Shown here piece after piece: positions 6,113 through 12,769 of a stretch of DNA of 33,374 bases. Numbering within the stretch: the first letter of the stretch is position 1; each line of letters begins with the position of its first letter. The position numbers and the translations under genes were made by a program. The DNA comes from a virus, in IMG/VR virus record IMGVR_UViG_3300035703_000286, positions 1-33,374 of that record, one strand, 5' to 3'. A model generated the notes under the pieces. That model did not search any database, was not told the origin of the DNA, and saw nothing but the letters and a program-made list of their open reading frames with translations.

Positions 6113-6224
6113 GAACGCCGCAAGCGTTCGCGCGCGGGCCCTTTGTGGTCGCCGTGATGGCGCGGGGTCAACTCCCGCCACGCGCTTTGCCGGTTTTGTG
6201 CCGGCCCTTCCCTCTCTTTTATCT
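6113..6224 (+). promoter_or_regulatory. GC-rich structured leader of the Ser/Leu-rich gene trio
   Basis: Several short stems lie between 6113 and the ATG at 6225: GAACGC-CGCAA-GCGTTC (6113-6129), a GCGGG/CCCGC arm around GTCAACT (about 6160-6180), and a CCGG...CCGG pair just before the coding region. The second looks superficially like a tRNA T-arm, but no complete cloverleaf fits. It is likely a folded 5' untranslated region; its role is unknown. Confidence 0.35.
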
Positions 6225-6977
6225 ATGGCTACCCTCTCGCACACTGCGGCGCTCCTCCTCTCCTCCCTGGAGACTGCTGAGCGCTCTAGCGGTTCTCCCT
6301 TCCTCCGTCTCTCCTCCTCTGCCCCTAGCTGGGCATCCTCTGTCATTAGAGAAGCCCACTTAAACGAGCTTCCAAACGATTCTCGTTATGAGCTCATCCG
6401 TGATGCTCTCTCGGCTCTCTCTGATGGCGCCTTCTCTGATGAGGAGGAGGCTATTGACTCGATTGATGAGCTCTCTCTCGATCTCGTGCCACACAGAACC
6501 ACGGAGCTTCTCCAGTGGTTCGCTGATTACGCAAGCCGTCTCTCCTCCTGCGATGAGGCTCTAGAAAGTGGCCGCATCTCTGAGCTCTCCTCCTATGAGC
6601 TTCTCTCTGAGGGATTCCGCGTGGGAGCTGAGGAGATGCTCTCCTCGCTTATCTCCTCTCTAGAGGAGGAGCGTCTCTCAGTGTTCAACCCTGACACTGA
6701 CAGTCAGCTCCTCTTAGGTGACTCTCACGGAATCTATATCCCCAAGCGCTGGGCTGATGAGCTGGAGGATGAGGAGGAGGCAGAGTCCTACTCCGTCTCC
6801 TGGGAGGATGTCCTCATCTGTCAAGCCGGCCCAGAATCTGAGAGCTACTGGGAAGCATGGGATGCAATCCTCAGAGATGCTCTCTGGAATGAAAACGGAG
6901 AGGATTGGTGCCTCCTGCAGAACGGCGATCTCTGGGCCGTTCGCTCTGATGTAGAGATTCCTGAGGATGCATTCTGA
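6225..6977 (+). CDS. Ser/Leu/Glu-rich acidic protein with extreme CTC/GAG codon bias, 250 aa
   Basis: ATG 6225, first Met in frame after the structured leader. The first 35 residues are Ser/Ala/Leu-rich. The middle is helical and very acidic (DEEEAIDSIDELSLDL; LEDEEEAESYSVSWEDV). The C-terminal part has a more protein-like motif, YWEAWDAILRDA followed by LLQNGDLWAV, which I have seen in uncharacterised phage proteins. Codons are drawn strongly from CTC, TCC, TCT and GAG, unlike all other genes in the window. The stop overlaps the next start (TGATG). Function unknown. Confidence 0.7.
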   Translation: MATLSHTAALLLSSLETAERSSGSPFLRLSSSAPSWASSVIREAHLNELPNDSRYELIRDALSALSDGAFSDEEEAIDSIDELSLDLVPHRTTELLQWFADYASRLSSCDEALESGRISELSSYELLSEGFRVGAEEMLSSLISSLEEERLSVFNPDTDSQLLLGDSHGIYIPKRWADELEDEEEAESYSVSWEDVLICQAGPESESYWEAWDAILRDALWNENGEDWCLLQNGDLWAVRSDVEIPEDAF

Positions 6978-7159
6978 TGAGACGGCTCTCCCTCTCCTCT
7001 CGTGAAGCTCTCTACGTCCTCTGGGCTCTAGAGGAGGCTCTCCTCATCTCAGAGCCTGAGGAGGAGGAGCTCCTCCTCTCTCTCATCTCTCGCTTAAACG
7101 GAGCCGCAGCTCCGTTCTCCTCTGCCTCTGCCTCTCGCTCTCGCTCTCTCTCCTTGTGA
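6977..7159 (+). CDS. Small Ser/Leu/Glu-rich protein, 60 aa
   Basis: ATG 6977 overlaps the preceding TGA. Ser, Leu and Glu make up 35 of 60 residues. The N-terminal two-thirds could form two amphipathic helices (SREALYVLWALEEALLI; EEEELLLSLISRL); the tail is a Ser/Ala/Arg low-complexity stretch. It shares the CTC/GAG word bias of its neighbours. Function unknown; co-translation with the upstream gene is likely. Confidence 0.55.
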   Translation: MRRLSLSSREALYVLWALEEALLISEPEEEELLLSLISRLNGAAAPFSSASASRSRSLSL

Positions 7160-7273
7160 CAACAATCCTCCTCCCACTACGGCCAATTCTGCCGGGAGAG
7201 GCTCTCCCTCCTCTCCCTCCTAGTTGGTCGTCTCCCGCTCCTGTTCTCCCTTCTCTCCCTCGCTTCTCCTCCC
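7160..7273. other. Spacer inside the CTC/GAG-rich block
   Basis: 114 bases with no gene. It carries the same CTCTCC/CTCCTC word bias as the coding parts, so the bias is a property of the DNA and not only of codon choice. It contains GGGAGAGG-CTCTCCC, a short dyad near 7195. Confidence 0.4.
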
Positions 7274-8161
7274 ATGCTTGACGCTCTCTCTTCTCTTTAC
7301 TCTGCCTCTCCTCTCTTTACCATGCTCTCCTCCTCTCTCCTCCTCGATCGCGTTAAGGCTCTCTCTGAACTCTCTGGAGATTGGTTTTTCTATGAGCCTA
7401 GAGAGCGTCTTTTAAACTCCGGCTCTGGCTCTCCTCTGGAGTGGCAGAGCGTCTCGCCAAATGAGGCAGACTCTCTCTCTATGGGAGAGCTCGATTCCTA
7501 CAGCTCCTCTCTCTGCGCTTCTCTCGGTTCCTCTGTAACGAAACTATCCCCAGAGGAGGCAATCCTCCTACTGTGCGAGCGCAAACTCTGGCGGCAGTGT
7601 TCCCTCCTCTGGCTCTCAAACCATTGCACAAGCGGTGATTACTGCGGCGCTCCTCATACGCTCTCTAATTGTCGCGTTTTGCTAGAGGAGTTTGGCGGCT
7701 CTCCTCAGTGCCGTGAAGCTTACGGCTCCCATGGCTCCTCCTCTGTAGCTATAGACCCTCGCTACCTCTCTAATGAGCTCCTAGAGAGTCTCCAGAGCCT
7801 GGAGAGTTATCCCGTCCTGGATGAGAGCGACTGTTCAGAGCTAGAGCTAGAGCTCCAGTGCGAGGCTTGGGAGAGCTGGGCTGAGCGAGAATTCCAACGT
7901 GCTCTAGAGAGCCGTCTTTCCTCTCTCTGTGGTGATGAGACGGCAGAGGAGATTACGGAGAGTCTTGACTCCGATCAGCTCTTCTCCTTGTTTGAGAGCC
8001 TCAGAGAAGAGGCTAACGAGTATTGGGAGAGCCAGAGCTCCCCTGATCAGTGGATCGACGTAGAGAGGGTCACAGAGAAAGTCTCCTCCTCTCTCCTCCT
8101 CTCGCTCCTCTCCTCCTCTGCCTCTGAGGAGCTCTCCCGTCTCCTCTCTCCTCTCCTCTGA
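7274..8161 (+). CDS. Ser/Leu/Glu-rich protein with Cys cluster, 295 aa
   Basis: ATG 7274. The ends are Ser/Leu-rich low complexity. The middle is more protein-like and holds several Cys and His (LLCERKLWRQCSLLW, NHCTSGDYCGAPHTLSNC), which could bind metal. The C-terminal third is acidic and helical (CEAWESWAEREFQRAL; EEANEYWESQ). The YWESQ/WID ending recalls the YWEAWDA motif of the 250-aa protein upstream, hinting at common ancestry, but this is weak. Function unknown. A strong terminator follows at 8186-8216. Confidence 0.65.
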   Translation: MLDALSSLYSASPLFTMLSSSLLLDRVKALSELSGDWFFYEPRERLLNSGSGSPLEWQSVSPNEADSLSMGELDSYSSSLCASLGSSVTKLSPEEAILLLCERKLWRQCSLLWLSNHCTSGDYCGAPHTLSNCRVLLEEFGGSPQCREAYGSHGSSSVAIDPRYLSNELLESLQSLESYPVLDESDCSELELELQCEAWESWAEREFQRALESRLSSLCGDETAEEITESLDSDQLFSLFESLREEANEYWESQSSPDQWIDVERVTEKVSSSLLLSLLSSSASEELSRLLSPLL

Positions 8162-8185
8162 CGCCCATAGGATGACAGCCCCATC

Positions 8186-8216
8186 AGCCCCACCAGTACT
8201 GGTGGGGCTTTTGTTT
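8186..8216 (+). terminator. Strong intrinsic terminator
   Basis: AGCCCCACCAGT directly followed by its exact reverse complement (8186-8209), then TTTTGTTT. This is a 12-bp perfect dyad (GTAC would form the loop), 25 bases after the trio's last stop. Confidence 0.9.
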
Positions 8217-8405
8217 CGCTTGAAAAAGGGATCAATAGCCACATTTGCACTGTAACTGTCAGTATTAAGTTATATTTCAATCCGCAGTGTTAAGCTTTGC
8301 AACAATGCTTGACAAGCTGCAGCGCAGTAGCACGGGCTTTTGTCGTTGCGGGGCTGGGGTATCCCCCTCAAAAAGTGGCGTCATTTTTCATCTAGAAAAT
8401 CGCCT
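8217..8405. other. Intergenic spacer, nothing recognised
   Basis: About 190 bases between the trio terminator and the leftward nuclease gene. Short frames exist but lack start context or protein character. GGGG...CCCC dyads near 8350-8375 might end the leftward gene, without a clear U-tract. Confidence 0.3.
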
Positions 8406-9065
8406 TTATTTGCCAAGGAATGGAACAGAGTCTATGAAATGTTGTTTATCGGGAACTACCACACGTTTTTGTTGAGAGGGGATGAGGAGGGGAATGCATT
8501 GATGAGCGAGGGATTGATCTAGGGAGTCTATATGTTGAATCAGGGGAGCTTTAGCAAGGAACCATTCACCTTCTAGGCGAAGTTCTGCGAATTGCCGATG
8601 AAGATGTAATTCCTGTTTAGGGCTATCCACCTGATTGAGTGCCAGCAAAAAAATTCTGGGAATAGCCGTAAGGAAAGTTTCAAATCGGCCATGAAGGGAA
8701 GATGAATAGCCAATTTTAACAAGAGAAGAATCAACAGGATTGGCAATGTAATAAATAATATGCTGACCAATGACACCATGAATATCGCGTGCATATTTTT
8801 GCCTCCGTTGGCGTTCTTTTTCTTGAGACACTATATTGCCGCTGCGAGATGGGCGAGAATAATTCAAGGCCGCTTGGCGTCGACATGCTTTACAGGCAGA
8901 CTTGAGTCCGTCAGACGTTTTTAAATCTTTTCCAAAAGCAGAGAAAGAAAGAAGAACCTTGCATTGAGAGCAGATCTTCAGTTGCTGAGTGAGGAGATCA
9001 GAATGCGCGAGCATGTTTTGCCTGTAAAGGCCACGATTGTAGCCAAAGCTTTTGACGAGAGACAT
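8406..9065 (-). CDS. Zinc-finger plus GIY-YIG/T5orf172-like nuclease
   Basis: 219 aa on the minus strand from ATG 9065. An N-terminal zinc-knuckle (CSQCKVLL ... CKAC, about residues 33-62) is followed by a basic linker and a GIY-YIG-like domain of the T5orf172/Mug113 type: YYIANPVDSSLVKIGYSS, then RFETFLTAIP, and ELHLHRQFAELRLEGEWF with His and Glu in the usual places. Such genes are mobile homing-type nucleases in phages. It stands alone in reverse orientation between large non-coding spacers and its base use differs sharply from the trio beside it, consistent with independent acquisition. Target unknown. Confidence 0.75.
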   Translation of the reverse strand: MSLVKSFGYNRGLYRQNMLAHSDLLTQQLKICSQCKVLLSFSAFGKDLKTSDGLKSACKACRRQAALNYSRPSRSGNIVSQEKERQRRQKYARDIHGVIGQHIIYYIANPVDSSLVKIGYSSSLHGRFETFLTAIPRIFLLALNQVDSPKQELHLHRQFAELRLEGEWFLAKAPLIQHIDSLDQSLAHQCIPLLIPSQQKRVVVPDKQHFIDSVPFLGK

Positions 9066-9234
9066 TTAATGTCAAGGAAAAGTGGTAGTACCATAAAGCT
9101 AATAGTTGTACGCTGAAAGCAAGCCGAAGGCGCAGCTTGAAGCGTTTCCAGCAATAGACAAGACCAATGGAGACGGCCCTAAGCCGTCGTAATGACGCAC
9201 AAGATCGCGCACTTTCCTTTCCATCGTTCTCAGC
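9066..9234. other. Start of a non-coding spacer with a hairpin
   Basis: Holds the presumed promoter of the leftward nuclease. GACGGC-CCTAA-GCCGTC (9172-9188) is a 6-bp dyad without a T-tract on either side. The gene-free spacer continues to 9661. Confidence 0.35.
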
Positions 9235-9256
9235 AAAAAGGCGGCCTAAAGCCGCC
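9235..9256 (-). terminator. Leftward terminator-like hairpin
   Basis: GGCGGC-CTAAA-GCCGCC (9240-9256) preceded on the plus strand by AAAAA gives a leftward terminator. No leftward protein gene lies close on its right, so what it terminates is unclear. Confidence 0.5.
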
Positions 9257-9362
9257 GTTCAAGCTTTTAAAGATGGTATTGTCCTTAATTTGCCTATTTC
9301 CAGAAGCTACGCATAGCTTGGCCGTGTCATCACATAAGACTGACACAGCTTTTTTGAAATTC

Positions 9363-9436
9363 GCCCCTCGATGGAGAGGCTCCGTCCCTTTGGGGGACTC
9401 CGCTACTAGGACATCGGGGCTGGTCTAGCCTTTTTT
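9363..9436 (+). ncRNA. Candidate structured RNA or complex terminator
   Basis: GCCCCTCGATG (9363) pairs with CATCGGGGC (9412-9420), with one bulged T, enclosing an inner GTCCC-TTTG-GGGGAC hairpin. A run of six T (9431-9436) follows. No ORF of merit overlaps. The shape suits a small RNA ending in its own terminator, but only base pairing supports it. Confidence 0.35.
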
Positions 9437-9661
9437 GTCCGTCACTTCGCGCTTGAGGCGCTCCGTTGGAGGAGAGATGTCCGGGAGGGACTAAGCGGGA
9501 GGAGCCGGGCTTGGCGTGTGCTCCGCTTACGGTAATCGTATCTCGGCCTGTGGGTCAAATGTGGCATTTTCCGTATCATGGTGATACAAAAGCTAAAAAA
9601 TCTTCGCAATTTCTTAGGGATTCATGAGGGTATGGTCGTTTGCTGAAGAATGTATTAAATA
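9437..9661. other. Non-coding spacer, promoter region for rightward genes
   Basis: No ORF is supported. The left half is GC-rich, the right half A+T-rich (around 9560-9660). TATCATGGTGATA (9573-9585) is a small perfect dyad and a possible operator. The stretch probably contains the promoter for the 81-aa gene and the reductase genes. Confidence 0.35.
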
Positions 9662-9907
9662 ATGCATGCACGATTTATAAGAAGAACTAGCGTGGTAAAA
9701 CTACGAGCTATTTCCATGTGGGGAATTCCAGAACGCCAGCCATTTAACTATGGTCCCTATAAGCTTTGGCCATGTTTTAGTAGGCCGGAATTTCAATGGT
9801 TTGCAGCGATAGATGGCAAGCCTTGTTATTTCAAAAGCTTGAACGAAGCGAAGCTGTTTATCAAGGATTTGGTCTCAAACGAGGATGCTGAGAATTTGTG
9901 CGACTAA
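9662..9907 (+). CDS. Hypothetical basic protein, 81 aa
   Basis: ATG 9662. The N-terminus is basic (FIRRTSVVKLR); the centre is aromatic and Pro-rich (WGIPERQPFNYGPYKLWP); the C-terminal part FQWFAAIDGKPCYFKSLNEAKLFIKDL resembles small phage domains with strand-strand-helix order. No family is recognised. It ends just inside an 18-base palindrome at 9906-9923. It lies ahead of the reductase subunits and may share their transcript. Confidence 0.5.
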   Translation: MHARFIRRTSVVKLRAISMWGIPERQPFNYGPYKLWPCFSRPEFQWFAAIDGKPCYFKSLNEAKLFIKDLVSNEDAENLCD

Positions 9908-9923
9908 AGGAAAATTTTCCTTT
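9906..9923. promoter_or_regulatory. Perfect 18-base palindrome
   Basis: AAAGGAAAATTTTCCTTT overlaps the last base of the 81-aa gene's stop. It could be an A+T-rich terminator (T-run at its end) or a protein site. Confidence 0.4.
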
Positions 9924-9963
9924 TCCATCGTCTTGTTTGAGCTAGCCTGCTTAAGTTGATCGC

Positions 9964-9987
9964 GCCCCGCCCAGCGGGGCTTTGTTG
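9964..9987 (+). terminator. Terminator-like hairpin just before the reductase start
   Basis: GCCCCGC-CCA-GCGGGGC followed by TTTGTTGT, ending five bases before the ATG at 9992. If it works as a terminator it would attenuate transcription into the reductase gene. Confidence 0.6.
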
Positions 9988-9991
9988 TCTC

Positions 9992-11443
9992 ATGGGACTT
10001 AAGAAGAAAGCAAAATGCGAACCAATTGCTCGAACAGGACGAGTGCAGGATTGGCTTGACAGTCCCGAGGGTCGCCTCGCAGTGAGCTGCACCACGTTTG
10101 TAGTGGAAGATTCAATGGAAGGACCGGATGGAATTGAGGCGTCGTGGCGTTTTGTTTCCCATGCTCTTCGCAATGCCGCAGGAGCGGCTGTAAACCTTTC
10201 CAAGCTTCGCCCAGAAGGCGAAGACAATGGAAAAGGGCTTGTAGCCAGTGGCCCTGTAAGCTTTGCGACTATTTACAGCAAATTGAACGAGGTATTGCGT
10301 CGTGGCGGTCAATTTCGCAATGGCGCCGTTACTTTGCATCTTGATTATGACCATCCAGATGCAATTAAATTTATCAATGCATCGCGGAGCGAGCTGCCGT
10401 GGGTAAAGCGTTCTTTAACCGTTGATGAGCAATTCTTTGAAAAAGCTTCGTCTGAATTAATCAGCGCATTGCTTAAGGGAATTGGCAATGGAGATATGTG
10501 GCTAACTAAGAAGCGTTTTGATGCAAAGGGGGAGCGTATTTGGCCGAACGTTTGCGAAGAGATTTGGCTGAAGCATCGTGGCACTTGCCTGCTTCAGCAC
10601 GTCAATCTTGGCGCTTGTAATTTTGATAATTTGCAAGGCGCTTTTATTGAAGGCATGCAGCAGTTAGTTGACCTCCATCCCAATACTGGAGTGGGTGACA
10701 CTGGGGAATATCTTCCTCCCACTATTGATAAACAAATTGGCTTGGGTGTGCTGGGCTTAGCCAATTTCCTTGCCATTCATGGCATTAGCTATGAAGACTT
10801 TGGAAAGGCCCTTGAAGCTTATTTGATGGATGATCCTCATCCTTGGTGTCACTATTGGAAAGACATGCCTGCCGGCGAAGCCGTGTGGCAATTAGACCAA
10901 GGCATCCAGAAGGCCGCTGAAATTGCTCGTGAGCATGGCATGGAACGTGCTTTCTGCATTGCTCCCACTGCATCATGCTCCTATCGCTACCTCGACACTC
11001 GCGGCTTTACCACTGCTCCTGAAATTGCTCCTCCCATTGGTCGCATTGTTGACCGGGATTCCGGTACATTTGGCGTGGAGAGTTTTGACTATGGCGAAGT
11101 GGAAATTGCTGCTGAAGTGGGCTGGGGAAATTACAAGCGTGTTGCTGATGGCATTGTTTCTCTTTATCAACGCACTGGTCTTTTCCATGGCTATTCTTTT
11201 AATAGCTGGTCAGACTTGGTAATTTATGACGAAGCATTCCTGCGTGATTGGTTAGAATCTTCTCAGACGAGCCTCTATTACAGCCTGCAAGTCCTGCCTG
11301 ATACTCAGCGTAAGGACGATGCATATGCTGCATTGGACGACGATTTTAAGAGCATGTTTGGCTTGGACGAAGAGTCTGAAGCTGATGGATCTTCTGCGTC
11401 TTGCAATTTAGAGGCTGGCTTTTGCGCTAGTTGCGCTGAATAA
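9992..11443 (+). CDS. nrdA: Class I ribonucleotide reductase alpha subunit, compact phage form
   Basis: Reduces ribonucleotides to deoxyribonucleotides for phage DNA synthesis, with the beta subunit encoded next. At 483 aa it is much shorter than the usual 700-800 and begins at the N-terminal redox Cys (VSC, residue 33), so the ATP-cone and N-terminal helices are absent. Visible landmarks: C199 (RGTC) and C209 (NLGAC) in the active-site region, PTASCSY after residue 325, the class I radical-path Tyr pair Y429-Y430 (LYYSL), and a C-terminal CASC thiol pair (478-481). The expected N-x-C-x-E finger-loop pattern around the catalytic Cys is not intact. Such compact class I enzymes are known in cyanophages. 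ATG 9992 is chosen because the frame upstream is a terminator hairpin. Confidence 0.9.
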   Translation: MGLKKKAKCEPIARTGRVQDWLDSPEGRLAVSCTTFVVEDSMEGPDGIEASWRFVSHALRNAAGAAVNLSKLRPEGEDNGKGLVASGPVSFATIYSKLNEVLRRGGQFRNGAVTLHLDYDHPDAIKFINASRSELPWVKRSLTVDEQFFEKASSELISALLKGIGNGDMWLTKKRFDAKGERIWPNVCEEIWLKHRGTCLLQHVNLGACNFDNLQGAFIEGMQQLVDLHPNTGVGDTGEYLPPTIDKQIGLGVLGLANFLAIHGISYEDFGKALEAYLMDDPHPWCHYWKDMPAGEAVWQLDQGIQKAAEIAREHGMERAFCIAPTASCSYRYLDTRGFTTAPEIAPPIGRIVDRDSGTFGVESFDYGEVEIAAEVGWGNYKRVADGIVSLYQRTGLFHGYSFNSWSDLVIYDEAFLRDWLESSQTSLYYSLQVLPDTQRKDDAYAALDDDFKSMFGLDEESEADGSSASCNLEAGFCASCAE

Positions 11444-11448
11444 AAAAA

Positions 11449-11475
11449 AGAAGGGGCCTAGAGCCCCCTTTCTCC
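11449..11475 (+). terminator. Intrinsic terminator between reductase subunits
   Basis: AAGGGGC-CTAGA-GCCCCCTTTCT stem with one unpaired C and a T-rich 3' side, between the alpha stop and the beta start. It may set the ratio of the two subunits by partial read-through. Confidence 0.65.
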
Positions 11476-11501
11476 TCACACACCTGCACGATACTACGAC
11501 C

Positions 11502-12239
11502 ATGAACGCTGTCAAGAGCCCCTATCTGTCCATGATTGCTAAGAAGCGTCCTTGGCAGGCCGTGCCTGTTAGCAAGGGAAAGCTTAAGGAAGGTGGCGAG
11601 GACACGATTTACAATCTGCTGGCTCTGCGTCATCTGGAACTGCCTGTGAAGGACTTTCTGCAGCAGGGACTAGAGCGTGATCTTCCTGCTACGCCTGGCG
11701 TAGTCGAGGCGTTGCGTCATAATCAAGACGATGAGCAGCGGCATGATGAGGCACTGAACTATGTCACGGCTGCCCATGGCACCAATGAAAAGGCCGAAAA
11801 GGAAGTGGCGAACATCCTTAAGGCATGGCAAGAGCATCCTGCCCACCCCATTTTGAAAGCAGCCATTCTTGAGCGGAGTATTTTCTTTGTTGCATTGCCG
11901 TTTTTCCGTTTCAATGGAGATATTGGCATTCGTACTGTGGCGGCTGATATTAGTCGGGACGAGATTACGCACGTAGGCGTGCATAGCCTTGTCGCTCGTG
12001 AGCTTGGCGAAACCGCTGGTCAGAGCTTGAACAAACTGCGTCGGGCCACTGCATTGTGGGCTTTTGATGCGCTGCAAGCCAGTAATGACAAATGGCTGAA
12101 CAAGGATTTCTGGCTGCGCCAGAGTGATAGCTTGTTTGAGAAGGGCAAGGCAGAAGAGCTGAATGATACAGCTCGCAGCAGAATGCCCAGTTTTTTCGAG
12201 GCTGCTAACAATGACTTGCCCCAGTACGGGCGGGCATGA
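11502..12239 (+). CDS. nrdB: Class I ribonucleotide reductase beta subunit, compact form
   Basis: Ferritin-like dimetal protein that generates the radical for the alpha subunit. At 245 aa it is shorter than the usual 320-380. Metal-ligand signatures are visible: ExxH in DDEQRHDEAL, a second Glu in AILERSIFF, and ExxH in RDEITHVGVH. The residue four after the first His, normally the radical Tyr (position 122 in Escherichia coli), is Leu here, so a stable Tyr radical at that place is not possible. This points to a metal-based radical or another subclass; which one cannot be told from sequence. It pairs with the compact alpha subunit upstream. Confidence 0.85.
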   Translation: MNAVKSPYLSMIAKKRPWQAVPVSKGKLKEGGEDTIYNLLALRHLELPVKDFLQQGLERDLPATPGVVEALRHNQDDEQRHDEALNYVTAAHGTNEKAEKEVANILKAWQEHPAHPILKAAILERSIFFVALPFFRFNGDIGIRTVAADISRDEITHVGVHSLVARELGETAGQSLNKLRRATALWAFDALQASNDKWLNKDFWLRQSDSLFEKGKAEELNDTARSRMPSFFEAANNDLPQYGRA

Positions 12240-12422
12240 TATAGTTAGTGGGTTCCCGCTCTGCTTTGCATCGGGCTGATAGAGTCCAAGCCTCTGTTCG
12301 TCCTTGAGGCGCTTTACGCTTGGACCATCCATTCCCCTCCATGCTTAGCTCCCAGACGGGGACCATTTTCCCGACGTCAGGAAAATGGTTTCCAGGGATG
12401 ATGCACAAACAGGAGGGGCCCT
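12240..12422 (+). other. Hairpin-rich non-coding segment
   Basis: No supported gene. Two strong dyads: GTCCAAGC (12284-12291) with GCTTGGAC (12318-12325), enclosing an inner CCTC/GAGG pair, and ACCATTTTCC (12362-12371) with GGAAAATGGT (12380-12389), extendable by four more pairs to 12358-12393. Neither ends in a U-tract. The stretch leads directly into the tRNA-like sequence and may be a structured RNA or a processing leader. Confidence 0.5.
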
Positions 12423-12491
12423 GACGGTTAAGTGTTGTGGTACACGTTGGGCAGATAGCCCAGAATGCCAGGTTCGATTCCTGGAGCTGTC
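12423..12491 (+). tRNA. tRNA-like sequence, apparent anticodon GAT (Ile), possibly degenerate
   Basis: The acceptor GACGGTT pairs with AGCTGTC (two G-U pairs). A D-arm GTGT/ACAC has a loop with GG. The anticodon arm TTGGG/CCCAG encloses CAGATAG. The T-arm CCAGG-TTCGATT-CCTGG is perfect. Total is 69 bases before the discriminator. Irregular points: A at position 8, a six-base D-loop, and A instead of T before the anticodon. It could be a divergent or decayed phage tRNA, or a tRNA fragment used as an integration target, although no integrase is visible here. Confidence 0.5.
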
Positions 12492-12520
12492 CTATGATGA
12501 GCCTTCTTCTCCATTGAACT

Positions 12521-12769
12521 ATGTTTAGGCCATCGCCTCGCGCGGCCACGTATGACGTTGGTGAAGATCTGCAAACAGTTCTCAAATATCTTGCGAGAAG
12601 ACTGAATGTAAGCACCGGCACCATCATTGCAATGGGAGTGGCGGCAGTAGAAGAAGCAGCGAAAGTGCAAGGAGAAGATTCCTACGTTATTAACATTGAA
12701 AAAGATGGACATGTGACAGGCTGTAAATTAAGCGCCTATCTTGAGCATGCGCAAAGTAAAAACCAATGA
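12521..12769 (+). CDS. Small protein, possible ribbon-helix-helix type, 82 aa
   Basis: ATG 12521. A basic start (PSPRAATYDV) is followed by two helices, LQTVLKYLARRLNVS and TIIAMGVAAVEEAAK, in the order and length of ribbon-helix-helix or similar DNA-binding proteins. The C-terminal third looks like two strands and a short helix. The family is not recognised and the DNA-binding idea is inference. It overlaps the phosphoesterase gene by ATGA (12766-12769). Confidence 0.5.
   Translation: MFRPSPRAATYDVGEDLQTVLKYLARRLNVSTGTIIAMGVAAVEEAAKVQGEDSYVINIEKDGHVTGCKLSAYLEHAQSKNQ

Noticed and set aside
6140-6195. tRNA-like T-arm (GCGGG-GTCAACT-CCCGC) and possible acceptor GCGCGGG/CACGCGC
   Set aside because: Only about 21 bases lie between the acceptor and the T-arm, too few for D and anticodon arms, and the acceptor has a mismatch. 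Treated as leader structure.
7224-7415. 63-codon ORF rich in Ser/Leu/Pro in the CTC/GAG block
   Set aside because: Overlaps the better-supported 295-aa gene in another frame; low-complexity frames are expected to stay open in this DNA.
11670-12332. 220-codon leftward ORF opposite the reductase beta gene
   Set aside because: Shadow of a well-supported ferritin-like gene; no recognisable features of its own.
12423-12491. Phage attachment site within the tRNA-like sequence
   Set aside because: No integrase or excisionase is visible in the window and the host tRNA sequence is unknown; only mentioned as a possibility.
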